Part shown: piece after piece, positions 1 to 5,712 of the stretch
Numbering within the stretch: the stretch's first letter is position 1
Layout of the letters: each line of letters begins with the position of its first letter
DNA from: Bacteroidales bacterium
GTDB taxonomy: Bacteria; Bacteroidota; Bacteroidia; Bacteroidales; SMBSF77
Reading direction: 5' to 3'
Assembly (NCBI GenBank): GCA_021106655.1
Contig: JAIOTT010000029.1
Location: 1-6,471 of the forward strand
DNA: 6,471 nucleotides
Notes under the pieces: generated by a model
Database searches by the model: none
What the model was told of the DNA's origin: nothing
Seen by the model: only the letters and a program-made list of their open reading frames with translations
Program-made: the position numbers and the translations under genes

Positions 1-1718
1 AGATAATCATATCCTTCCTCAGTATCAAATTTGGTTAAGGTAAAGTCTATTGTGGTAGCTCCTGGTGGCTGTATAAAATAAAGGCAAGAGGTTTTATTAC
101 GGTAATTCTTTGCACCACTTCCATCTTCAATAGTTCCACTTACATCAGTAAGACTCATAAAATTACAATAGTGTGGGCCTGATGTAGAATAGGTGGCAAG
201 CCAACCCGGGTGTCCATTGCTGCTATTAGTAACAAATCTGACTAACATTTCAGTTCCAGTGGATGTCACTTCCGGAGGAATTGAGTTTCCTGAATATGTC
301 CCAAGTACAGGGTCTGAAATGCTTGATCCATCATAAACCGTAACAATATCCTGTCCGCTTTCAGTATCAAAAGCATGCCATTTAAGAGTGATATTTTCAA
401 TTGAGTCATTGGAAGGTGGTTTAATTAACCAGGTACAATCATTATTGTCCTGATAATCAAATTTGCCACTTCCATCAACAATTGTTCCCGAAGTTCCGAT
501 TATATCTTTTTGTCCGGTGCAATGTGTTGGATAAGAATTTTTAGGATAAATGTTAAACAGAGCTTCCTGATCGTCAGTGTAATTTCCGTTACTGGTATTT
601 AGGTTGTTGATATAATAGTAGCCATTATCAGAGCCTTCCCATCCCCAGTCAAAATGAAAATAATCCGTACCCTGATATCCATCGCAAATCCAGGCATGCC
701 CACCACCACCGGGGCTGTTGTCTCTTCCGGCATAAATTATAGGCTTTTTGTCATCCAGGTTAGTTGTTAAATAACTAAGCCATTGACTAGGAATTGTTCC
801 TGCTCTTTCTTTTATCTGTATAGATGTTGAAAATTTCCAATATACTTTTAATGCCTGAAATGCATCGTTCATACCAGTTCCTGATCCATCGGGGCCATAC
901 ATCATACTCACCGATACACCTGCATGATACATTAATCTTGAGACTTGAGTGCAGCTTTCTCCACTGTTACCATCATAAGTAGGTAGCATCTGATCGTAGT
1001 CATAAGTAGTATTTTCAAAATCCGCAGAAAGATAACCGTAATCACCATAACCCCATTGTGCATTATTTGCATTATAAGTTTTTGATGCAAAACCGTTTAC
1101 CGGATACCTGTAATAGTTCATTACTACAGCCATAGAAGTTGCTACGCAGCCTGTAGGGCAATGATTATCATCCATCGCTTGAGGATCGTAAGGTGTAAAC
1201 TTGTTATAATATTTACCCTGTCCCCAGGTTGTTGTTATAAAAGGTGCTATGGATTTGGATTTTGCTGTTTTAAGTTCAGTAGGAGAAGATGTTAACAGAT
1301 GGCTCCATGTCTTCTCAGCCTCAATATCTGCCTTTAGATTCTTGGCCTTCATGTCTGTAATCTGTCTTGCATAATTATCCATCCAGTATTCAAATTCAGG
1401 TGAATTATTCTGTGTGTAATGTAAAGTTTCAAAAGAGTAAGCGAGTACAGGATAGGCAGCATCTTCAGCAGAGACAATCACGAAGCCATCATTATTAATA
1501 TTAAAAATATAATATACAGCTTCATTGTTTCTATTTTCGGTAAAACTATTTGTTATGTTAATATCATTATAATCAACAGTTTTGAACTGATTTACTTTTT
1601 CATAAAAAAAGCTTACGGCAACTTTTTCTGCATTTTTGATACTAACATCATCAGCATGCACCAGTGTTGCCGAACTAATTATCAAAGCACTAAAAAGTAT
1701 TAAAAAATGTTTTTTCAT
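1..1718 (-). CDS. Secreted C10-family cysteine protease with CUB domains (3' end cut by window)
   Basis: Predicted extracellular papain-fold protease of family C10 (streptopain/interpain); 572 residues are visible and the frame is still open at the left edge. The start at 1718 gives a good signal peptide: MKK, a hydrophobic run, and likely cleavage after VHA at residue 22. Residues about 25-150 resemble the Spi-type C10 propeptide (FVIVSAEDAAYPVLAYS near 79-95). The catalytic Cys is C191 in CPTGCVATSMA; the catalytic His is H341 after a Gly-rich loop (PGGGGHAW). The usual Asn-Trp of the FNWGW motif reads FDWGW here (D357). Two CUB domains follow, with first-pair cysteines C400/C428 and C518/C545; the second is cut by the edge. 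By analogy with the upstream paralogue a T9SS sorting domain should follow outside the window. The gene lies 44 bases after that paralogue, with no recognisable promoter and no Shine-Dalgarno in the gap, so co-transcription is likely. The family call is firm; the substrate is unknown. Confidence 0.93.
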   Translation of the reverse strand, partial: MKKHFLILFSALIISSATLVHADDVSIKNAEKVAVSFFYEKVNQFKTVDYNDINITNSFTENRNNEAVYYIFNINNDGFVIVSAEDAAYPVLAYSFETLHYTQNNSPEFEYWMDNYARQITDMKAKNLKADIEAEKTWSHLLTSSPTELKTAKSKSIAPFITTTWGQGKYYNKFTPYDPQAMDDNHCPTGCVATSMAVVMNYYRYPVNGFASKTYNANNAQWGYGDYGYLSADFENTTYDYDQMLPTYDGNSGESCTQVSRLMYHAGVSVSMMYGPDGSGTGMNDAFQALKVYWKFSTSIQIKERAGTIPSQWLSYLTTNLDDKKPIIYAGRDNSPGGGGHAWICDGYQGTDYFHFDWGWEGSDNGYYYINNLNTSNGNYTDDQEALFNIYPKNSYPTHCTGQKDIIGTSGTIVDGSGKFDYQDNNDCTWLIKPPSNDSIENITLKWHAFDTESGQDIVTVYDGSSISDPVLGTYSGNSIPPEVTSTGTEMLVRFVTNSSNGHPGWLATYSTSGPHYCNFMSLTDVSGTIEDGSGAKNYRNKTSCLYFIQPPGATTIDFTLTKFDTEEGYDY

Positions 1719-1762
1719 AATATAAATGAATTTTGTTATTTGATAAGATTAATTTGTATTAC

Positions 1763-3898
1763 TTATTCAAGGATTATTTTTTTTGTAATGATCCCTTTAT
1801 CATTAAGTAATTGAAGAAAATAAATTCCTTTATGAAAGCCTGACAGGTCTATCTGTTTGTTAAAATCTCCGGATACGTTTGTCATTTCTTCTTTATATAT
1901 TAGTTGTCCTGTGATTGAAAAAATCTTAAGATTGATAGTTTCTTCATTTTCCAGGAAAAGCTGAATATTCAAATTATTGCGAGTTGGGTTTGGGTAAATT
2001 TCTACAGACTCGAGTATGTTTATATCATCTATGCCTGCTGAGCTAAGTGTATCGTAATATGCTTCCCATCCGGCTGCATTCAGTCCCCAATCAGATTTGA
2101 AAAACAATTGAATTGCCCCCGTGTTGGAAGTAACGCTTGCCGGAAGATTATTGCCTGAATATTTCCCAAGAAAGGCACCACTGTTTGCATCAGTGATTAC
2201 GACAAAATCATTTACAGCTTCAGTTTCGAATTTCGTGAAATAAAGAGTAACTGATGTCGCATCTGTTGGGCGGATAAAATACAGACAGCTTGCATTATTA
2301 TTGTAATTTTTATCACCGCTTCCATCGCTGAGTGTGCCACTGCCATCAGTGAGAGTAAGAATATTACAATAGCTAACGCTTGTTGATGTATATTTAATTT
2401 GCCATCCTTTAGATGTTGCTGTTCCGTCAGTAACAAATGTCACAAGCACCTTATTGCCTGTAGTTGTGTATGTTCCTGTAGGCTTTGTTGTTCCTGAGAA
2501 GGAACCTACAACAGGTGCAGAAGTTGTTTCACCGTCATAGATAGTGACAATATCATTTACTGACTCTGTACTGAAAGAATCAAAACTCAGTTTATAATTA
2601 ATAACTGAATCGTTATCGGGAGGAGAGATCAACCAGCTGCAATCAGAGTTAACCTGGTAATCCATAGGTCCGCTGCCGTCCTGAAATGATCCTGAGGTTG
2701 ATTTTATTTGTGTTTGATTAGAGCAATATGTTGGATAATTATTTTTTGGATAAAGATTAACAATAGCCTGGTTAGCACCGCTATAATCAAGTCCCCCGGG
2801 ATTTAGATTGTCAATATAAAAATATCCGTCGCTACTTCCTGACCAGCCCCAGTTAAAATGAAAATAATTGCTTCCCTGGTAGCCATCACAAACAAAAGCA
2901 TGTCCGGCACCGCTTCCGGAGCTTGGAAATCCGGCATATATAACCGGTTTTTTGTTATCCAGATTTGCTGTCAGAAAATTCGTCCATTGTGAATTAGTAT
3001 AGCCCGATCTTTTAATGTTAGTAGTTGAAGTTGAATACAAGAAGAATATCTTTAGCGCTGATGCTGCGCTTGCTAGGCTTGCACTTGATCCGTCAGGTCC
3101 ATAATCCATGCTAACACTAACACCACAATGATAAATTAATTCAGATATTGCTGCACCACTCATCCCTGTGTTGTTATCAGGTGAGTTTAGCATATTTTCA
3201 TATTCATATGTTGTATTGCCAAAATTTACACTTAGGTAGCCGTAGTTTGATGAGTAAGTCTTTGAGAGAGCTCCGGTTTCAGGATATCTGTAATAGTACA
3301 TAACCTGCCCCATTGCAGTTGAAGTACAACCTGTCGGACAGCGTCCGTTACTTGCAGCAGGATCTTCAGGACAAAATCTGTTATAATATGTCCCTTGTCC
3401 CCATTTTGCTTCTAAAAGAGGTTCAACACCTTTGCTATCTTTGGCAGGTTTGAGATCATTAAGGTCGTCAGTTCTGAGATGTTTCCATAAAGAACTGATC
3501 TCCTCTGTGGCAGAGAGCTTGCTCTTAGTGGCATGTTCAATCTGCTTTTCGTAAGAATTCATCCAGTCATTCAGAGCAGGATTATCATCTTTGTTTACGA
3601 AATCACTCTTAAACGAATAGCCTAATACCGGATATACAGCATCTTCGGCAGAAACTATCACAAAACCCTTTTTTGTAAGTTCAAATATGTAATATACTGG
3701 CTGTCCATTGCTTTCAACAACATCCACGCTTGAAAAGACAATTTGATTGTATGGAGTTTCATTGTATTGATTAACTCTTTCGTAATAAAAATTCCTTGCA
3801 ACCTTTTCGGCGATATTTTTTTCTACCTTACCTGCAAAAGAAAAGCTAATAAAGCATAGTACTAAAATACTGGTAATGAGTGTATTCCTTTTGATCAT
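1763..3898 (-). CDS. Secreted C10-family cysteine protease, two CUB domains, T9SS type A sorting domain
   Basis: Complete 711-residue secreted protease. In order: a signal peptide (residues 1-22, cleavage near SFA|G); a Spi/propeptide-like region (about 25-150, with GFVIVSAEDAVYPVLGYS) that in C10 enzymes keeps the zymogen inactive until cleaved; and a peptidase C10 domain (about 160-385). Catalytic C191 is in CPTGCTSTAMG, H333 follows a Gly/Ser loop (SGSGAGHAF), and N349-W350 are in FHFNWGW, so the active site looks intact. CUB domain 1 (about 392-506; C392/C420; FSTESVNDIVTIYDG) and CUB domain 2 (about 511-617; C511/C538; FETEAVNDFVVI) probably bind protein or glycan, but this is inferred. 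The C-terminus (about 632-711) has IYPNPTRNNLNIQL and ends in KGIYFLQL...KKIILE, a typical T9SS type A sorting domain, so export across the outer membrane by T9SS is expected. It is the first gene of a two-gene protease unit, with its own promoter upstream. Streptopain and interpain are virulence proteases, but environmental Bacteroidota also carry C10 enzymes, so pathogenicity is not implied. Confidence 0.95.
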   Translation of the reverse strand: MIKRNTLITSILVLCFISFSFAGKVEKNIAEKVARNFYYERVNQYNETPYNQIVFSSVDVVESNGQPVYYIFELTKKGFVIVSAEDAVYPVLGYSFKSDFVNKDDNPALNDWMNSYEKQIEHATKSKLSATEEISSLWKHLRTDDLNDLKPAKDSKGVEPLLEAKWGQGTYYNRFCPEDPAASNGRCPTGCTSTAMGQVMYYYRYPETGALSKTYSSNYGYLSVNFGNTTYEYENMLNSPDNNTGMSGAAISELIYHCGVSVSMDYGPDGSSASLASAASALKIFFLYSTSTTNIKRSGYTNSQWTNFLTANLDNKKPVIYAGFPSSGSGAGHAFVCDGYQGSNYFHFNWGWSGSSDGYFYIDNLNPGGLDYSGANQAIVNLYPKNNYPTYCSNQTQIKSTSGSFQDGSGPMDYQVNSDCSWLISPPDNDSVINYKLSFDSFSTESVNDIVTIYDGETTSAPVVGSFSGTTKPTGTYTTTGNKVLVTFVTDGTATSKGWQIKYTSTSVSYCNILTLTDGSGTLSDGSGDKNYNNNASCLYFIRPTDATSVTLYFTKFETEAVNDFVVITDANSGAFLGKYSGNNLPASVTSNTGAIQLFFKSDWGLNAAGWEAYYDTLSSAGIDDINILESVEIYPNPTRNNLNIQLFLENEETINLKIFSITGQLIYKEEMTNVSGDFNKQIDLSGFHKGIYFLQLLNDKGIITKKIILE

Positions 3899-3908
3899 AA
3901 ATAATTTT

Positions 3909-3915
3909 CCCCTTT
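3909..3915 (-). promoter_or_regulatory. Shine-Dalgarno-like site of the first protease gene
   Basis: On the minus strand AAAGGGG lies 10 bases before the ATG at 3898. It supports that start and stands out, because neither hutI nor the second protease has a purine-rich G run ahead of its start. Bacteroidota often initiate without a strong Shine-Dalgarno, so its real contribution is uncertain. Confidence 0.5.
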
Positions 3916-3929
3916 AAAATTTGATCGTG

Positions 3930-3937
3930 CAAATATA
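3930..3937 (-). promoter_or_regulatory. Bacteroidota-type -7 promoter element for the protease pair
   Basis: The minus strand reads TATATTTG here, an exact match to the Bacteroidota primary-sigma -7 consensus TAnnTTTG. Initiation a few bases downstream would leave a leader of about 20-25 bases before the ATG at 3898, carrying the AAAGGGG site. No clear TTG -33 box is visible at the expected distance. This is the only promoter-like match found ahead of the two protease genes. Confidence 0.6.
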
Positions 3938-4131
3938 CAAAAATTTGCTAATTAAAAGCTATTGTTAATAAAACTTATAAGCGTTTAAGTACATGACTAC
4001 CTGAATTTCTTAAAATAGACATAATAAAAGGTGTAATGGTTGCATGAAAAATTTCATATATTTTATAATATGTGCGAATCAAGGGTTGAGGTCATATTAA
4101 ACAAAGTCACATGAAATATATAAGAAAAAGC

Positions 4132-4231
4132 GCCACTGATTTCTCAGATTATCACAGAGAGAAAACAGTTCTATTTAGCGCATTCGAGAATGATGTTATT
4201 ACAATCAGTGAAAATCAGTGTAATCTGTGGC
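4132..4231. repeat. Inverted-repeat element built from CACWGATT words
   Basis: Two 27-base arms, 4132-4158 and 4205-4231, are imperfect inverted repeats around a 46-base centre. Aligned arm against reverse complement, 21 of 27 positions match and all six mismatches are A/T swaps. Each arm begins GCCAC and is itself a loose tandem of CACWGATT-like words spaced 9-10 bases apart. The right arm is followed by TAAAAAAGG. Words of this kind are, from general knowledge, a recurrent dispersed intergenic repeat in many environmental bacterial genomes. The centre (4159-4204) shows no protein motif or other repeat. It could be a small non-autonomous element or a structured RNA/DNA hairpin; the sequence alone does not decide. 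Confidence 0.75.
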
Positions 4232-4293
4232 TAAAAAAGGTATGTTTTAACTTTTGATTTGCATAATATATACTATACTATAGATTTTGTGAA

Positions 4294-4301
4294 TATCTTT
4301 G
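4294..4301 (+). promoter_or_regulatory. Bacteroidota-type -7 promoter element for hutI
   Basis: TATCTTTG is an exact TAnnTTTG match, placed so that transcription would start about 25 bases before the ATG at 4334. A TTTG at 4258-4261 is too far upstream to be a standard -33 box. Just upstream lies a short pentamer run (TATAC-type, about 4268-4282), which might be chance AT-rich sequence or part of a control site. No palindromic HutC-like operator was recognised. Confidence 0.55.
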
Positions 4302-4333
4302 TTGCATCTTTGTAGTAAAAATATTTATTGACT

Positions 4334-5587
4334 ATGGAAATACTGATCAAAAATATCAAGGAACTAGTTCAGATTGAAACATCTGAAGCCGGAAAGTTAA
4401 AAGTTTCAGGCTCAGAAATGGCCAAATTACCAACAATAAAAAATGCTTTTTTGCACATAGCTGATGGAAAGATCAAAGCATTTGGAAGTATGGAGGATGT
4501 TAACAGTGTTTCTTCTGATAATAATAAATTAAAGATCATTGACGCTATTGGAAAAATGGTTTTTCCTTCATGGTGCGATTCTCATACACATATTGTTTAT
4601 CCCGGTAGCAGGGAAATTGAATATATTGATAAGATCAGGGGATTGAGTTATGAGGAGATTGCCAAAAGGGGAGGAGGGATACTGAATTCAGCGAAGAAGA
4701 TGCACAATGCATCTGAAGATGAGCTTGTAGAACAGGCTATGAAACGTATTGATGAGGTTGTTTTATATGGCACAGGTGCATTGGAAATAAAAAGTGGATA
4801 CGGACTGAATGTTGAAGATGAGATAAAGATGTTAAGAGTGATCAAGCGCTTAAAATCATTATCACCCCTGACAATTAAATCCACTTTTTTAGGTGCTCAT
4901 GCTGTTCCTCAGGAATATAAAAATAATCAAAAAGCATATGTAGATCTTGTAATTAATGAGATGTTACCAAGAGTAGCTGAAGAGAAACTCGCCGAATACG
5001 TTGATGTTTTTTGCGACAGAGGTTTCTTTACCGTTGAAGAAACCGACAGAATACTTGCTGCTGCTGCCAAATTCGGACTTATACCAAAAATTCATGCCAA
5101 TGAGCTTGATTATTCCGGAGGTATACAGGTAGGTGTAAAGCATGGAGCTCTTTCAGTAGATCATCTTGAATATACAGGCGAGGAAGAGATCCGGATTTTG
5201 AAAGATTCAGGCACTATGCCGACTATTTTGCCCGGAGCTGCCTTTTTTCTTGGAATGATAAATGCACCGGCAAGGAAAATGATGGATGCGGGCCTACCAC
5301 TTGCACTGGCAAGCGACTATAATCCCGGATCTTCACCATCAGGAAATATGCAATTAATATTATCACTGGCATGTATACAATACAAAATGCTTCCTGAAGA
5401 AGCAATTAATGCTATTACTATTAACGGAGCTTATGCAATGGGGGTGAGTGAAGAGCTTGGCACTATTGCAGTTGGCAAGAAAGCCAATGTTTTTATCACC
5501 AAAGAAATTCCAACTTATGAGTTCATGCCTTATGCGTATGGCAGCAATAAGGTGGAGACTGTTATTTTGGAAGGGGTTGTGCAATAA
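4334..5587 (+). CDS. hutI: Imidazolonepropionase (histidine degradation)
   Basis: Cytoplasmic amidohydrolase (EC 3.5.2.7) that opens 4-imidazolone-5-propanoate to N-formimino-L-glutamate, step three of the hut pathway. The protein has 417 residues, normal for HutI. The frame also allows a TTG at 4328, but ATG at 4334 is preferred and gives the usual N-terminus. By alignment from memory with Bacillus subtilis HutI, the metal ligands are H84 and H86 (CDSHTHIVYPGSRE), H254 (KIHANELDYSGG) and D328 (LASDYNPGSSPSGN). Substrate or catalytic residues R93, Y156 (IKSGYGL), H189 (FLGAHAVP) and E257 are all present. SVDHLEYTGEEEI and MPTILPGAAFFLGM are further family blocks. No key residue is missing, so activity is expected. 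There is no Shine-Dalgarno; a -7 element lies 33 bases before the start codon. No hutH, hutU or formimidoyltransferase gene lies within the window, so it appears to be transcribed alone. It converges with the transposase fragment to its right. Confidence 0.97.
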   Translation: MEILIKNIKELVQIETSEAGKLKVSGSEMAKLPTIKNAFLHIADGKIKAFGSMEDVNSVSSDNNKLKIIDAIGKMVFPSWCDSHTHIVYPGSREIEYIDKIRGLSYEEIAKRGGGILNSAKKMHNASEDELVEQAMKRIDEVVLYGTGALEIKSGYGLNVEDEIKMLRVIKRLKSLSPLTIKSTFLGAHAVPQEYKNNQKAYVDLVINEMLPRVAEEKLAEYVDVFCDRGFFTVEETDRILAAAAKFGLIPKIHANELDYSGGIQVGVKHGALSVDHLEYTGEEEIRILKDSGTMPTILPGAAFFLGMINAPARKMMDAGLPLALASDYNPGSSPSGNMQLILSLACIQYKMLPEEAINAITINGAYAMGVSEELGTIAVGKKANVFITKEIPTYEFMPYAYGSNKVETVILEGVVQ

Positions 5588-5615
5588 TGACTCACTTCAC
5601 CATATGTCTCGTTGC

Positions 5616-5641
5616 TCAGCGGAGTCTCCTGACTCTGCTGA
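5616..5641 (+). terminator. Strong hairpin 28 bases after hutI, possible terminator
   Basis: TCAGCGGAGTC pairs with GACTCTGCTGA across a TCCT loop: an 11-base-pair stem with a single G-U wobble. It lies just beyond the hutI stop, between convergent genes, where a terminator is expected. No T-run follows directly; the nearest is 5685-5692, over 40 bases further on. It is therefore not a textbook intrinsic terminator, and may instead be an mRNA 3' stabiliser or part of the adjoining repeat. The stem itself is clear; the function is inferred. Confidence 0.4.
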
Positions 5642-5682
5642 CTGTGGACTATTGACTAACTGCCACTGCTACTGCTCCTGTC
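5631..5682. repeat. Degenerate GACT heptamer / ACTGCY hexamer tandem repeat
   Basis: GACT occurs at 5631, 5640, 5647 and 5654, the last three being heptamers GACTGTG, GACTATT and GACTAAC. From 5659 the period shortens to six: ACTGCC, ACTGCT, ACTGCT, then CCTGTC. The array is noncoding and lies directly after hutI, its first unit forming the right arm of the hairpin. It looks like a degenerate short tandem repeat, perhaps a remnant of slippage or of a dispersed repeat family. No binding protein can be named. Confidence 0.6.
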
Positions 5683-5684
5683 AC

Positions 5685-5712
5685 TTTTTTTTGCCACAGA
5701 TTCACAGATTAT
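5685..5712 (+). repeat. Second CACWGATT-family repeat copy with T-tract
   Basis: Eight Ts (5685-5692) are followed by GCCACAGATT and CACAGATT, then ATCA. The reverse complement of the right arm of the 4132-4231 element, with its A-tract, reads CTTTTTTAGCCACAGATT and matches this copy closely, T-tract included. The two copies therefore face each other across hutI. Only one arm is present; the following bases up to the transposase stop do not form a second arm. Confidence 0.65.

Larger units (their letters stand above)
3899..4333. other. Divergent intergenic region between the proteases and hutI
   Basis: These 435 bases separate the minus-strand protease unit from plus-strand hutI. They hold the protease promoter and ribosome site at the left, the CACWGATT inverted-repeat element in the middle, and the hutI promoter at the right. 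The stretch from about 3940 to 4110 is AT-rich. Its only visible structure is a short palindrome, ATGAAA-AA-TTTCAT (4044-4057), too weak to name as an operator. An open frame at 4111-4257 is probably fortuitous because it is largely made of the repeat. Confidence 0.8.

Noticed and set aside
2212..2436. Minus-strand frame of 74 codons inside the complete protease gene
   Set aside because: It lies wholly within the CUB-coding region of the 711-residue protease in another frame, and shows no family motif.
4132..4231. CRISPR-like array
   Set aside because: The words are short, degenerate and only 9-10 bases apart, arranged as inverted arms rather than equal repeats with unique spacers.
4111..4257. 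Possible 48-residue small protein (MKYIRKSATDF...)
   Set aside because: Most of it is encoded by the repeat arms, it has no ribosome site and no recognisable domain, and its stop lies just before the hutI promoter. It is better explained as repeat sequence.
4328..4333. TTG at 4328 as the hutI start
   Set aside because: ATG at 4334 is two codons downstream, is the stronger start codon, and fits the normal HutI N-terminus; nothing favours the TTG.
4648..5584. Several minus-strand frames of 60-78 codons opposite hutI
   Set aside because: They are antisense shadows of a strongly conserved gene, with low-complexity products and no motifs.
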